The translations under genes were made by a program, and so were the position numbers. The notes below the pieces were generated by a model, which was not told where the DNA came from, searched no databases, and saw nothing but the letters and a program-made list of their open reading frames with translations. Below, piece by piece: positions 1 to 7,714 of a stretch of DNA of 64,000 bases (position 1 is its first letter; each line of letters begins with the position of its first letter). Source of the stretch: Mucilaginibacter defluvii (GTDB lineage Bacteria; Bacteroidota; Bacteroidia; Sphingobacteriales; Sphingobacteriaceae); contig NZ_BAABJI010000001.1 of the NCBI RefSeq assembly GCF_039543225.1, positions 275,193 through 339,192 of the forward strand, in the 5' to 3' direction.

Positions 1-322
1 TTTTGGCGTCAGGCCTTACCGTACAAAGCATCTTGAGTAATACCATGCCCTCAATACCACCGTACGGATGGTTAGCAATAGCGATGAAGCCACCTTCGCG
101 CGGTATGTTTTTAAGATCGGCCTCATCATATTCAATGTTAACACCGCAGCCCTCAAGTATGGCGTCAACAAAATCAGGCCCTTGTTTGGGTTGAGCCTGG
201 GCAAACAAATCGTTCACCTGGTTTATTTTCATCAACTCCATCAGCAACGAGGCAAGTCCGGGCATTTTTAGCTTGTCCAGCTTGGTGGCTTTCGCGAATT
301 CGTCGGTAGTTATTATTTTCAT
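1..322 (-). CDS. Lysophospholipid acyltransferase-like protein, N-terminal part (partial)
   Basis: The minus-strand frame opens with ATG at 322 and runs off the left edge, giving about 107 residues. An NHPYGGIEG block at residues 84-92 corresponds to the NHxxxxD-type acyltransferase block of the PlsC/hemolysin-like family, here in the NHPYGG variant common in Bacteroidota. These enzymes acylate lysophospholipids or amino lipids at the inner membrane. The start lies 86 bases from the divergent gene at 408, so the short gap probably carries promoters for both. The C-terminal part and the exact substrate cannot be seen. Confidence 0.75.
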   Translation of the reverse strand, partial: MKIITTDEFAKATKLDKLKMPGLASLLMELMKINQVNDLFAQAQPKQGPDFVDAILEGCGVNIEYDEADLKNIPREGGFIAIANHPYGGIEGMVLLKMLCTVRPDAK

Positions 323-407
323 TTAGTTAATGTAATCAGGTAATCGTGCACAAAAAAAATTAAATATCCGCAATTTTATCTAATATTGATAGTGTAGCCC
401 ATTCAAT

Positions 408-1241
408 ATGTCATATTTAAATAAGCAGCTGGCAATAACTAAAAAAACGTGGAATGGGCTGGTTGTATTATTCTGTATCATTATACTTGTACTTATTGCT
501 AAGCTTTATGTAAGTGATATCACCGCTGATGTTATTGATGATAAGGCGTTAATAGCTCTCGTGAGTAAGTTAACTAGCGCACCTGTCGAAACTAAATATG
601 CTGTATCGGGAATAAAAAAGTTCAATCCTGATACACTATCATCATCGGGCTGGCAAGGGCTGGGTTTAACTGAAAGGCAGGTCGCTGTTATTATACATTA
701 TAAACAAAAAGGAGGTAGGTTTTTTACCAAGGCAGATGTAGCTAAGCTTTACAGTATTTCGTCAGATAAATATAAACAGCTTGAGCCCTTTATTGACCTG
801 CCCGAAGGTAAGTCTGGTTATGCGCATAAAGTTAAATTAACCGTGCCGCTGGAGTTAAACAGCGCAGATACCGCGATGCTAAAAACCGTTTATGGTATAG
901 GCCCCGCCTTTGCAAAACGGATTGTTAAGTACAGGGAATTGCTCGGCGGTTTTCACAGTAAGCAACAATTACTCGAAGTTTATGGTGTTGATGCAGATAA
1001 GTACCGGGAAATAGTCAGCCAGGTTAAAGTAAATCCGGCATCTATTAAAAAGATTGACATTAACACGGCGGAAGCTAACGAACTGAACCGTTTGCCTTAC
1101 CTGAGTTACAAGCAGGCTAACGCCATTGTACAATACCGGTTACAGCACGGCGAATATTTATCGGCCAATGATTTAGCAGATATTGCGATATTAGACGCCG
1201 CAACTATAAATAAGATAAAGCCATATTTAGTATTTAAATGA
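408..1241 (+). CDS. Membrane-anchored helix-hairpin-helix (ComEA-like) protein
   Basis: A 277-residue protein with one N-terminal membrane segment at about residues 17-34, followed by three helix-hairpin-helix repeats. The second contains VYGIGPAFAKRIVKYR and the third begins IDINTAEANELNRLP. HhH repeats bind DNA without sequence specificity; in ComEA they capture DNA outside the membrane during uptake. The topology here (short N-terminus, one helix, large soluble domain) fits an extracytoplasmic DNA-binding role, but such proteins are widespread in Bacteroidota without a proven function. The stop overlaps the start of apt by four bases (ATGA), which suggests translational coupling. Confidence 0.75.
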   Translation: MSYLNKQLAITKKTWNGLVVLFCIIILVLIAKLYVSDITADVIDDKALIALVSKLTSAPVETKYAVSGIKKFNPDTLSSSGWQGLGLTERQVAVIIHYKQKGGRFFTKADVAKLYSISSDKYKQLEPFIDLPEGKSGYAHKVKLTVPLELNSADTAMLKTVYGIGPAFAKRIVKYRELLGGFHSKQQLLEVYGVDADKYREIVSQVKVNPASIKKIDINTAEANELNRLPYLSYKQANAIVQYRLQHGEYLSANDLADIAILDAATINKIKPYLVFK

Positions 1242-1765
1242 TAGCGCAAAAAATAAAGCAGGCCATACGCGATATACCTGACTTTCCGAAGCCTGGAGTA
1301 GTTTTTAAAGATATCACCCCTATATTAAAGGATGCTGAATTATGCAGCGTCATTACCGACGCGTTTGTTGAGCAGCTTAAAGGCAAACACATTGATGCCG
1401 TTGCCGGTGTTGAAAGCAGGGGCTTTTTGTTTGGGCTTACCTTGGCCAACAAACTGGGCGTACCATTTGTGCCCGTGCGTAAGGCCGGTAAGCTGCCGTT
1501 TGCCGTAAAGCAAAAGGTTTACGATCTGGAATATGGTACCGCCACCATTGAATTGCATACCGATGCTTTTGAACCTGGCGCGCGGATATTAATTCATGAT
1601 GATTTACTGGCTACAGGAGGTACCGTAAGCGCAGCCAGCGAACTTATACAGGAGATGGGCGGCAAAGTGGCCGGTTTTACCTTTGTAGTGGGCCTCGGTT
1701 TTTTAAACGGCCGCGAGCGTATAGCGTCAGTTAGCGATAATATTATTGTACTGGCCGAGTACTAA
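1238..1765 (+). CDS. apt: Adenine phosphoribosyltransferase
   Basis: This purine-salvage enzyme makes AMP and pyrophosphate from adenine and PRPP in the cytoplasm. The 175-residue length is normal for the family. The adenine-loop motif GVESRGFLFG and the PRPP-binding motif ILIHDDLLATGGT are both visible. The start ATG overlaps the stop of the HhH gene (ATGA), so the two genes are probably cotranscribed. Nothing unusual is seen. Confidence 0.96.
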   Translation: MIAQKIKQAIRDIPDFPKPGVVFKDITPILKDAELCSVITDAFVEQLKGKHIDAVAGVESRGFLFGLTLANKLGVPFVPVRKAGKLPFAVKQKVYDLEYGTATIELHTDAFEPGARILIHDDLLATGGTVSAASELIQEMGGKVAGFTFVVGLGFLNGRERIASVSDNIIVLAEY

Positions 1766-1809
1766 AATACAAGTGCTTATTAATCATTAAAATAAAACGC
1801 AATCAGCAC

Positions 1810-1840
1810 TTTAAAAATTAAAACTTTATATCTACCTTTG
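1810..1840 (+). promoter_or_regulatory. Candidate Bacteroidota promoter for rpsU
   Basis: TTTA at 1810-1813, a 19-base spacer, and TACCTTTG at 1833-1840 match the Bacteroidota sigma-ABfr consensus (TTTG then TAnnTTTG) with one mismatch. Transcription would start at about 1846-1848, only a few bases before the Shine-Dalgarno sequence of rpsU. Confidence 0.65.
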
Positions 1841-1850
1841 TCGTCCCTGA

Positions 1851-1858
1851 AAGGAGGT
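1851..1858 (+). promoter_or_regulatory. Strong Shine-Dalgarno sequence of rpsU
   Basis: AAGGAGGT lies 11 bases before the rpsU ATG. Full Shine-Dalgarno sequences are rare in Bacteroidota because proteins bS21, bS18 and bS6 occlude the anti-Shine-Dalgarno of the 16S rRNA, as shown in Flavobacterium johnsoniae. A strong one in front of rpsU itself fits autoregulation by bS21 occupancy. Confidence 0.8.
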
Positions 1859-1869
1859 ATTTAGAGCAT

Positions 1870-2064
1870 ATGATCATTATCAACGTTAAAGAAGGCGAAT
1901 CATTAGATAAAGCGTTAAAACGCTTCAAAAAGAAATTTGAAAAAACTGGTGTTTTAAGAGAACTTCGCAGCCGCCAGGCTTTCGAGAAAAAATCAGTTAC
2001 TCGCCGCACGGTAGTTAAAAACGCTATCTACAAACAAGGCTTAAACTTAGATACTACTGCGTAA
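1870..2064 (+). CDS. rpsU: Small ribosomal subunit protein bS21
   Basis: A 64-residue basic protein with the S21 signature: an ESLDKALKRFKKK helix followed by an arginine/lysine-rich segment around RELRSRQAFEKKSVTRR. It sits near the 3' end of 16S rRNA on the 30S subunit platform, and in Bacteroidota it helps hide the anti-Shine-Dalgarno. The gene has its own probable promoter and a strong Shine-Dalgarno sequence. A 12-bp hairpin closes it directly before xerC. Confidence 0.97.
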   Translation: MIIINVKEGESLDKALKRFKKKFEKTGVLRELRSRQAFEKKSVTRRTVVKNAIYKQGLNLDTTA

Positions 2065-2111
2065 TTCTTTTCAACCGATCAAGAATTTTCAGTTTTTCTA
2101 TAAAACATATT

Positions 2112-2158
2112 AAAAACTATTTGTACATTCAATTTACACGAATGCGCAAATAGTTTTT
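2112..2158 (+). terminator. Hairpin between rpsU and xerC, abutting the xerC start codon
   Basis: AAAAACTATTTG (2112-2123) pairs perfectly with CAAATAGTTTTT (2147-2158). An inner stem, CATTC (2126-2130) with GAATG (2140-2144), continues the structure. The 3' arm ends in five T residues and the next base is the A of the xerC ATG. It looks like an rpsU terminator or attenuator that also places the xerC start at the base of the stem. Confidence 0.65.
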
Positions 2159-3052
2159 ATGTTTTTAGAGCGTTTTATAAATTACTTACAGTTTGAGAAA
2201 AGGTATTCGCCGCACACGGTTGCCGCGTACCGTTCAGATCTGGAGCAGTTTTTCGCTTACCTCACAATAGGAGGGAACCCGCCTCAAAATCACTCCGAAA
2301 TTTCGCATCACGACATTCGCGCCTGGATGGTTACCCTGATGGACGAAGATGAACGCAGCGCACGCAGTGTTAACCGTAAAGTAGCCACTTTGCGCAAGTA
2401 CTTTAAATTTTTATTGCAGGAACAGCTAGTTGCCGTTAACCCGGCGGCAAAAATTAATACCCCTAAAATACCTAAAACGCTGCCGGTAGTGGTTGATGAT
2501 GATAAGCTTAGCCGATTGCTTGACAGCGAAACTGTTTTCGATGGCAGTTTTGAAGGCCGGCGCAATAAACTGGTGATAGAATTACTATTTGGTACCGGTA
2601 TACGCCTCGCAGAACTTATCGGCCTGAAAGAGACAGATTATAACGCCTATGAGGGCACTATAAAAGTTTTGGGTAAACGCAATAAACAACGAATAGTTCC
2701 GGTGAACCGCGAGTTATGCATATTGCTTGCCGAATACCTGGAGTTAAAGAAAAATCAAAATTTTGATAACAATTTGTTAACGCTAATCGTTACAAATAAA
2801 GGAGCAATGGCCTATCCGAAACTAATTTATTTGATCGTGCAAAAATACCTTTCCTACATATCAACCCAAAAAAAGCGCAGCCCGCACGTGCTGAGGCATA
2901 CTTTTGCAACCACGCTTTTAAACAAAGGCGCCGACCTGAATGCTATCAAGGAATTATTGGGGCATGCCAGCCTCAGCGCAACTCAGGTGTATACGCATAA
3001 CTCAGTTGAACGATTAAAGTCTATTTATAAACTCGCCCATCCCAAGGCATAA
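2159..3052 (+). CDS. xerC: Tyrosine recombinase XerC/XerD type
   Basis: A 297-residue site-specific recombinase for resolving chromosome dimers at dif. An N-terminal SAM-like core-binding domain (about residues 1-85) precedes the catalytic domain. The catalytic set is visible: Arg149 in GTGIRL, Lys173, His243 and Arg246 in HVLRH, His269 in LLGHAS and Tyr278 in QVYTH. The length and the position between rpsU and hpf indicate the housekeeping enzyme rather than a phage or transposon integrase. XerC versus XerD cannot be decided from one copy. The start lies immediately after the 3' arm of a hairpin. Confidence 0.9.
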   Translation: MFLERFINYLQFEKRYSPHTVAAYRSDLEQFFAYLTIGGNPPQNHSEISHHDIRAWMVTLMDEDERSARSVNRKVATLRKYFKFLLQEQLVAVNPAAKINTPKIPKTLPVVVDDDKLSRLLDSETVFDGSFEGRRNKLVIELLFGTGIRLAELIGLKETDYNAYEGTIKVLGKRNKQRIVPVNRELCILLAEYLELKKNQNFDNNLLTLIVTNKGAMAYPKLIYLIVQKYLSYISTQKKRSPHVLRHTFATTLLNKGADLNAIKELLGHASLSATQVYTHNSVERLKSIYKLAHPKA

Positions 3053-3053
3053 A

Positions 3054-3060
3054 AAGGAGG
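3054..3060 (+). promoter_or_regulatory. Full Shine-Dalgarno sequence of hpf
   Basis: AAGGAGG lies four bases before the hpf ATG. It is one of only two AGGAGG-type sites in front of any start codon in this window; the other belongs to rpsU. It also supports the chosen start of hpf. Confidence 0.75.
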
Positions 3061-3064
3061 AAAC

Positions 3065-3412
3065 ATGAAAATTACAGTGCAATCAATTCATTTCACAGCA
3101 GACAAAAAATTGTTAGACTTTATCCAGAAGAAGGCCGATAAACTCGATACGTTTTACGATCATATCGTTAGCGGACAGGTTTATCTTAAACTGGAGAATG
3201 TTGAGGACGAAGCAAATAAGGTAACTGAAATAAAATTGCAGCTTCCGGGCAGCCAACTATTTGCCAAGGAGCAATGTAAAACGTTTGAAGAAGCAACCGA
3301 CCTTGCCATTGAAGGCTTACGCAAGCAAATAGAAAAACATAAACAAAAGAAAAACGCAACCGAAGCAGCGGCTAAAAAAGCTATTTTAACCAACGCTGAG
3401 TACGAAATATAA
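3065..3412 (+). CDS. hpf: Ribosome hibernation-promoting factor, short form
   Basis: A 115-residue protein with the single S30AE/HPF domain: beta strands in MKITVQSIHF, the helix LLDFIQKKADKLDTFY, and the basic helix EGLRKQIEKHKQKK near the C-terminus. It lacks the C-terminal dimerisation domain of long HPF. Short forms bind the mRNA/tRNA channel of the 30S subunit and inactivate ribosomes in stationary phase. It starts 12 bases after xerC, has a full Shine-Dalgarno sequence, and ends at a strong terminator. Naming it raiA instead would also be defensible. Confidence 0.88.
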   Translation: MKITVQSIHFTADKKLLDFIQKKADKLDTFYDHIVSGQVYLKLENVEDEANKVTEIKLQLPGSQLFAKEQCKTFEEATDLAIEGLRKQIEKHKQKKNATEAAAKKAILTNAEYEI

Positions 3413-3440
3413 TTTGTATAATACTGTAAATCAAACAGCA

Positions 3441-3473
3441 AATCGGCAGGTATTTAACCTGCCGATTTTTTTT
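3441..3473 (+). terminator. Rho-independent terminator after hpf
   Basis: AATCGGCAGGT (3441-3451) pairs perfectly with ACCTGCCGATT (3457-3467) around a five-base loop, followed by a run of T residues to 3473. Confidence 0.9.
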
Positions 3474-3482
3474 GTGAAAAAA

Positions 3483-3513
3483 TTTGCAGGCGCATTTAAA
3501 TTGTGTAGATTTG
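3483..3513 (+). promoter_or_regulatory. Upstream promoter of the tRNA-tuf operon
   Basis: TTTG at 3483-3486, a 19-base spacer and TAGATTTG at 3506-3513 match the Bacteroidota consensus exactly. It lies just after the hpf terminator. A second match lies at 3588-3617, so the operon appears to have tandem promoters. Confidence 0.7.
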
Positions 3514-3587
3514 CAGTCCATTTCGGAAGGGTGCTTTAAGCGCGCCCGAACACGAAAAAAGGACGTTCATTAAAATAAAAAATAAAG

Positions 3588-3617
3588 TTTGTAATTAATA
3601 AACCATTAATATCTTTG
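3588..3617 (+). promoter_or_regulatory. Proximal promoter of the tRNA-tuf operon
   Basis: TTTG at 3588-3591, an 18-base spacer and TATCTTTG at 3610-3617 match the Bacteroidota consensus exactly. It lies 50 bases before the first tRNA. Confidence 0.75.
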
Positions 3618-3666
3618 CACCCACAATTGCGGGAAGATGCAGAGAGGACAAGGTTGAAAAGTATAA

Positions 3667-3739
<73 letters not shown>

Positions 3740-3775
3740 CTTTTGTTAGTTTCAAAATTCGAGAATAACAAAAAT

Positions 3776-3856
3776 GGGGAGATACCAGAGCGGTCAAATG
3801 GGACGGACTGTAAATCCGTTGCTTCGGCTACGAAGGTTCGAATCCTTCTCTCCCCA
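3776..3856 (+). tRNA. tRNA-Tyr (GTA)
   Basis: An 81-base class II tRNA with a long variable arm. The acceptor stem is GGGGAGA with TCTCCCC, the anticodon stem is ACGGA with TCCGT around CTGTAAA (anticodon GTA), and the variable arm contains GCTTCGGC. CCA is not encoded. Confidence 0.97.
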
Positions 3857-3868
3857 CGTTATTGAATT

Positions 3869-3928
3869 CTAAAAATCTAAATACTAAATCCGGAAGTTGA
3901 TACTGAGGGTTTGGGATTTAGATTTTAG
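3869..3928 (+). repeat. Foldable inverted repeat between tRNA-Tyr and tRNA-Gly
   Basis: CTAAAAATCTAAAT (3869-3882) is complementary to ATTTAGATTTTAG (3916-3928) apart from one bulged A. Each arm shows a period of seven to eight bases (TCTAAAA, TCTAAAT, ACTAAAT). In the tRNA transcript it would fold between two tRNAs and could expose processing sites. Confidence 0.6.
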
Positions 3929-3941
3929 AGTTTAAAAAAAA

Positions 3942-4014
3942 GCGGAAGTAGCTCAGTTGGTAGAGCGATAGCCTTCCAAGCTATAGGTCGCGAGTTCGAA
4001 CCTCGTCTTCCGCT
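3942..4014 (+). tRNA. tRNA-Gly (TCC)
   Basis: A 73-base cloverleaf with acceptor stem GCGGAAG / CTTCCGC, anticodon stem ATAGC / GCTAT around CTTCCAA (anticodon TCC), and T arm CGAG-TTCGAAC-CTCG. CCA is not encoded. Confidence 0.97.
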
Positions 4015-4056
4015 CAGATACATAGTATGCAGAAGGTGGTTCGCAGCAAGCAGTTT

Positions 4057-4091
4057 AACTGCAAACTAAAAACTGGCAACTGTAAACTGAA
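4057..4091 (+). repeat. Heptad tandem repeat AACTNNN x5
   Basis: Five consecutive seven-base units begin with AACT: AACTGCA, AACTAAA, AACTGGC, AACTGTA and AACTGAA. The array fills part of the spacer between tRNA-Gly and tRNA-Thr(GGT). It contains no reading frame. Confidence 0.75.
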
Positions 4092-4103
4092 AGAGAAAAA
4101 TAA

Positions 4104-4175
<72 letters not shown>

Positions 4176-4223
4176 CAGGTATATAAATACAAAGTTAAAT
4201 TAACCTACAAATTAATATAAATC

Positions 4224-5411
4224 ATGGCAAAAGAAAAGTTTGACCGTAGTAAGCCGCACTTAAACATCGGTACTATTGGTCACGTTGACCACGGCAAAAC
4301 CACCCTTACAGCTGCAATTACTAAAGTATTAGCTGATGCGGGTTTATCTGAAGCTCGTTCTTTCGATTCAATCGACTCTGCTCCTGAAGAAAAAGAGCGT
4401 GGTATAACAATCAATACTGCACACGTTGAGTACTCAACTGCTAACCGTCACTACGCACACGTTGACTGTCCAGGTCACGCGGATTACGTGAAAAACATGG
4501 TTACCGGTGCTGCTCAGATGGACGGTGCAATCATCGTAGTTGCTGCAACTGATGGTCCGATGCCACAAACCCGTGAGCACATCCTGTTAGCTCGTCAGGT
4601 AGGTGTACCTGCACTTGTTGTTTTCATGAACAAAGTTGACATGGTTGATGATCCGGAATTATTAGAATTAGTTGAAATGGAAATTCGTGAATTATTATCA
4701 TTCTACGAATATCCAGGTGATGATATTCCAGTTATCCAAGGTTCTGCACTTGGTGGCTTAAACGCTGATCCGAAATGGGTTGGTAAAATTATGGAGTTGA
4801 TGGATGCTGTAGATAACTACATTCCAATCCCTCCACGTTTGACAGATCTTCCATTCCTGATGCCGGTTGAGGACGTGTTCTCAATCACTGGTCGTGGTAC
4901 GGTTGCTACCGGCCGTATCGAGCGTGGTGTGATCAACTCTGGTGATCCTGTTGATATCCTGGGTATGGGTGCTGAGAACTTAAAATCAACCGTTACCGGT
5001 GTTGAGATGTTCCGTAAGATCCTTGACCGTGGTGAAGCTGGTGACAACGTAGGTTTATTGTTACGTGGTATTGAGAAAACTGATATCCGTCGTGGTATGG
5101 TTATCTGTAAACCAGGTTCAGTAACTCCTCACACAGATTTTAAAGCAGAAGTTTACGTACTTTCAAAAGCTGAAGGTGGCCGTCACACTCCATTCTTCAA
5201 CAAATACCGTCCGCAATTCTATTTCCGTACAACTGACGTAACAGGTGAAATTTCACTTGCTGAAGGTGTAGAAATGGTTATGCCAGGTGATAACGTAACG
5301 ATCACTGTAAAACTGATCAACGCTATCGCTATGGAAAAGGGCTTACGTTTCGCTATCCGTGAAGGTGGCAGAACAGTAGGTGCTGGTCAGGTAACTGAGA
5401 TCTTAAACTAA
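4224..5411 (+). CDS. tuf: Elongation factor Tu
   Basis: A 395-residue translational GTPase that delivers aminoacyl-tRNA to the ribosome. The G-domain motifs are all present: GHVDHGKT at residues 19-26, the DCPGHAD G3 motif, and NKVD for guanine recognition. Domains 2 and 3 follow in normal order and the C-terminus [11 protein letters not shown] is typical. It is cotranscribed with four upstream tRNAs and closed by a hairpin before tRNA-Trp. Codon use is strongly biased to GGT, CGT and GTT, as expected for a very highly expressed gene. Confidence 0.99.
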   Translation: MAKEKFDRSKPHLNIGTIGHVDHGKTTLTAAITKVLADAGLSEARSFDSIDSAPEEKERGITINTAHVEYSTANRHYAHVDCPGHADYVKNMVTGAAQMDGAIIVVAATDGPMPQTREHILLARQVGVPALVVFMNKVDMVDDPELLELVEMEIRELLSFYEYPGDDIPVIQGSALGGLNADPKWVGKIMELMDAVDNYIPIPPRLTDLPFLMPVEDVFSITGRGTVATGRIERGVINSGDPVDILGMGAENLKSTVTGVEMFRKILDRGEAGDNVGLLLRGIEKTDIRRGMVICKPGSVTPHTDFKAEVYVLSKAEGGRHTPFFNKYRPQFYFRTTDVTGEISLAEGVEMVMPGDNVTITVKLINAIAMEKGLRFAIREGGRTVGAGQVTEILN

Positions 5412-5456
5412 TCTCTCCTTATCCTGCGATAGCAGTAAAAGGTTAGGTTAATTATA

Positions 5457-5494
5457 AAACAAAGTACTCGGAAGCGATTCTGAGTACTTTGTTT
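5457..5494 (+). terminator. Stem-loop after tuf
   Basis: AAACAAAGTACTC (5457-5469) pairs perfectly with GAGTACTTTGTTT (5482-5494). It probably ends or attenuates the tuf transcript before tRNA-Trp. Confidence 0.75.
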
Positions 5495-5514
5495 AATATA
5501 ACAATACTAATCAC

Positions 5515-5585
5515 ACGGGAATAGTTCAACGGTAGAATAGAGGTCTCCAAAACCTTTGATCAGGGTTCGAATCCTTGTTCCCGTG
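5515..5585 (+). tRNA. tRNA-Trp (CCA)
   Basis: A 71-base cloverleaf with acceptor stem ACGGGAA / TTCCCGT, an anticodon loop CTCCAAA closed by AGGT / ACCT (anticodon CCA), and T arm CAGGG-TTCGAAT-CCTTG. It sits between tuf and secE, the usual bacterial position. Confidence 0.96.
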
Positions 5586-5611
5586 CTTATACAGAGAGAG
5601 CAAACACTAAA

Positions 5612-5806
5612 ATGGCTAACGTAACTGAGTATATAAAAGAGTCGTACATAGAGTTGACCGAGAAGGTAACCTGGCCTACCTGGAGAGAGTTGCTTAACAG
5701 CGCTATTTTAGTGTTGGTGGCAGCTATCATCATTTCGGCGGTTATTTTCGGGATGGACCAGTTGATTGGTTATGTTCTGAAACAATTCTATAGTTCACTG
5801 GCTTAA
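5612..5806 (+). CDS. secE: Preprotein translocase subunit SecE
   Basis: A 64-residue single-membrane-span subunit of the SecYEG channel. The amphipathic stretch with EKVTWPTWRELLNS precedes the transmembrane helix (about residues 30-55), exactly as in short SecE proteins. It starts 26 bases after tRNA-Trp and 12 bases before nusG, in the conserved secE-nusG-rplK order. Confidence 0.96.
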   Translation: MANVTEYIKESYIELTEKVTWPTWRELLNSAILVLVAAIIISAVIFGMDQLIGYVLKQFYSSLA

Positions 5807-5818
5807 TTTTTTGATAGG

Positions 5819-6361
5819 ATGAGTGATCAGTTAAAATGGTATGTAGTTAGGGCCATCAGTGGTAAAGAAAAAAAGGTTAAGCAATACATTGATGCCGAGG
5901 TTAGTCGTTTAGGTATTTCACATTTGGTGCCCCAGGTGCTAATACCAACCGAGAAATACTACCAGATGCGCGATGGAAAGAAGATCGCTAAAGAGCGTAA
6001 TTACTTTCCGGGCTACGTTTTAATGGAAGCCGCTCTGGATGGTGAGCTTGAGCACATCATAAAAAACATAAACAGCGTAATAGGCTTTTTAGGTGATAAA
6101 GCCGGAAATGCCATACCGTTACGCCAATCAGAAGTTAACCGTATTTTAGGTAAGGTTGACGAGATGACCGCCCAAACCGAAACCATAAACGTACCATATT
6201 ATGTGGGCGAGAATGTAAAGGTGATGGACGGGCCTTTCAACGGTTTCAGCGGGGTGATTGAAGAAGTGAACGAAGAGAAGAAGAAACTGAAGGTAATGGT
6301 GAAGATATTCGGGCGCCGCACGCCGCTTGAATTGAATTACATGCAGGTAGAAAAGGAATAA
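5819..6361 (+). CDS. nusG: Transcription antitermination factor NusG
   Basis: A 180-residue two-domain factor: an NGN domain (about residues 1-115; [18 protein letters not shown] at the start, FPGYVLMEA in the middle) and a C-terminal KOW domain with [18 protein letters not shown]. It binds RNA polymerase and links transcription with Rho or the ribosome. Its place between secE and rplK indicates the housekeeping NusG rather than a capsule-type paralogue such as UpxY. Confidence 0.97.
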   Translation: MSDQLKWYVVRAISGKEKKVKQYIDAEVSRLGISHLVPQVLIPTEKYYQMRDGKKIAKERNYFPGYVLMEAALDGELEHIIKNINSVIGFLGDKAGNAIPLRQSEVNRILGKVDEMTAQTETINVPYYVGENVKVMDGPFNGFSGVIEEVNEEKKKLKVMVKIFGRRTPLELNYMQVEKE

Positions 6362-6367
6362 AACATA

Positions 6368-6415
6368 AGGAGATCAAATACCGTAAAAAGCAATTCTTGC
6401 GGAGTTTGATCTCTT
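6368..6415 (+). promoter_or_regulatory. Stem-loop in the rplK leader
   Basis: AGGAGATCAAA (6368-6378) pairs with TTTGATCTCTT (6405-6415), with one G-T pair. A small hairpin, GCAA-TTC-TTGC, lies inside the loop. No T run follows, so it is more likely a leader element or RNA-processing site than a terminator. It is the main visible structure in the 186-base nusG-rplK gap. Confidence 0.5.
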
Positions 6416-6547
6416 AAACATATAATAGGAACGAGAGAAGAGAGCGAGTCTCAAACCTCATCATCTCAATACTCCTCCGCTAAAGATCTTAAATGTTACA
6501 TAGCTTCCACTTACTAACATTGAGTAATTAATTAAAGTAGAACAAAA

Positions 6548-6991
6548 ATGGCAAAAGAAGTCGGTGCGTTAGTAAAACTACAAGTTAAAGGCGGCGCTGC
6601 AAATCCATCTCCTCCAATTGGCCCTGCATTGGGTGCAAAAGGTGTGAACATCATGGAGTTTTGCAAGCAGTTTAATGCACGTACCCAGGATCGTCCTGGT
6701 AAAGTGTTACCTGTGGTTATTACTGTGTACGTTGACAAGTCATTTGATTTTATCATTAAAACCCCTCCGGTAGCTATCCAGTTGCTTGAGGTATCAGGTT
6801 TAAAAAGTGGTTCAGCTGAGCCTAACCGTAAAAAGGTAGCTACAGTAACCTGGGAACAGGTAGAAACCATCGCTAAAGATAAAATGACTGACTTAAACGC
6901 GTTCACAGTTGAATCGGCCATGAAAATGGTAGCAGGTACTGCGCGCAGCATGGGGATCAACGTATCAGGTACGGCTCCCTGGAACAATTAA
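6548..6991 (+). CDS. rplK: Large ribosomal subunit protein uL11
   Basis: A 147-residue protein of the GTPase-associated centre. The N-terminal domain carries the conserved proline-rich stretch [21 protein letters not shown]; the C-terminal domain, which binds 23S rRNA helices 43/44, ends with [10 protein letters not shown]. First gene of the L11-L1-L10-L12-rpoB-rpoC cluster. It starts 186 bases after nusG, a gap that contains a leader stem-loop. Confidence 0.98.
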   Translation: MAKEVGALVKLQVKGGAANPSPPIGPALGAKGVNIMEFCKQFNARTQDRPGKVLPVVITVYVDKSFDFIIKTPPVAIQLLEVSGLKSGSAEPNRKKVATVTWEQVETIAKDKMTDLNAFTVESAMKMVAGTARSMGINVSGTAPWNN

Positions 6992-7013
6992 TTTTTAAAA
7001 TCAGTTTAAGACA

Positions 7014-7712
7014 GTGGCAAGATTAACAAAAAATCAAAAAGCGGCACTATCCAAAATTGAGGCCAATAAAGCATACTCATTACAGGATGCATCTGCTTTG
7101 GTAAAGGAAATTACCTTAACCAAGTTTGATGCATCAGTAGATATAGATGTACGTTTAGGTGTTGACCCGCGTAAAGCCAATCAAATGGTGCGTGGTATAG
7201 CCACCTTACCTCATGGAACCGGTAAAACTGTACGTGTACTGGTACTTTGCACGCCTGACAAAGAGCAGGAAGCAAAAGACGCAGGTGCAGATTACGTAGG
7301 TTTGGATGATTATATTGCCAAAATTGAAGGCGGATGGACTGATGTTGATATTATCATCACTATGCCAAGTGTTATGGCTAAGGTAGGTCGTTTGGGTCGT
7401 ATACTAGGCCCGCGTAACCTGATGCCTAACCCTAAATCAGGCACCGTAACTACCGAGATCGGTAAAGCGGTAACTGAGGTAAAAGCTGGTAAAATCGACT
7501 TTAAGGTTGACAAAACCGGTATCATCCATGCCTCAATAGGAAAGTCATCTTTCCCTGCTGATAAAATTTATGAGAATGCTCTGGAAATTTTACAGACCAT
7601 CTCTAAATTAAAACCATCAGCAGCAAAAGGAACATATTTCAAGAGTATCCACATCTCTTCAACTATGTCGCCAGGAATCGAAGTTGAAACCAAAACAGTA
7701 GCGGGGATCTAA
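7014..7712 (+). CDS. rplA: Large ribosomal subunit protein uL1
   Basis: A 232-residue protein of the L1 stalk. The signature [20 protein letters not shown] is present. A GTG start at 7014 gives the family N-terminus ([12 protein letters not shown]) and lies 22 bases after rplK. In many bacteria L1 represses its own operon by binding an rRNA-like site in the leader; no obvious mimic is recognised here. Confidence 0.97.
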   Translation: MARLTKNQKAALSKIEANKAYSLQDASALVKEITLTKFDASVDIDVRLGVDPRKANQMVRGIATLPHGTGKTVRVLVLCTPDKEQEAKDAGADYVGLDDYIAKIEGGWTDVDIIITMPSVMAKVGRLGRILGPRNLMPNPKSGTVTTEIGKAVTEVKAGKIDFKVDKTGIIHASIGKSSFPADKIYENALEILQTISKLKPSAAKGTYFKSIHISSTMSPGIEVETKTVAGI

Positions 7713-7714
7713 TC

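Noticed and set aside
2159..3052. Integrase of a mobile element
   Set aside because: Length, catalytic motifs and the rpsU-xerC-hpf context indicate the housekeeping Xer recombinase. No direct repeats, cargo or attachment site are seen near the tRNA genes.
5819..6361. UpxY-type capsule antiterminator
   Set aside because: The gene sits between secE and rplK, far from the polysaccharide promoter, and is the housekeeping NusG.
6532..6987. Minus-strand frame of 151 codons opposite rplK
   Set aside because: Antisense shadow of a ribosomal protein gene with full conservation in the sense frame.
7713..7714. L10 autoregulatory leader before rplJ
   Set aside because: Only two bases separate rplA and rplJ, so the leader cannot exist there.
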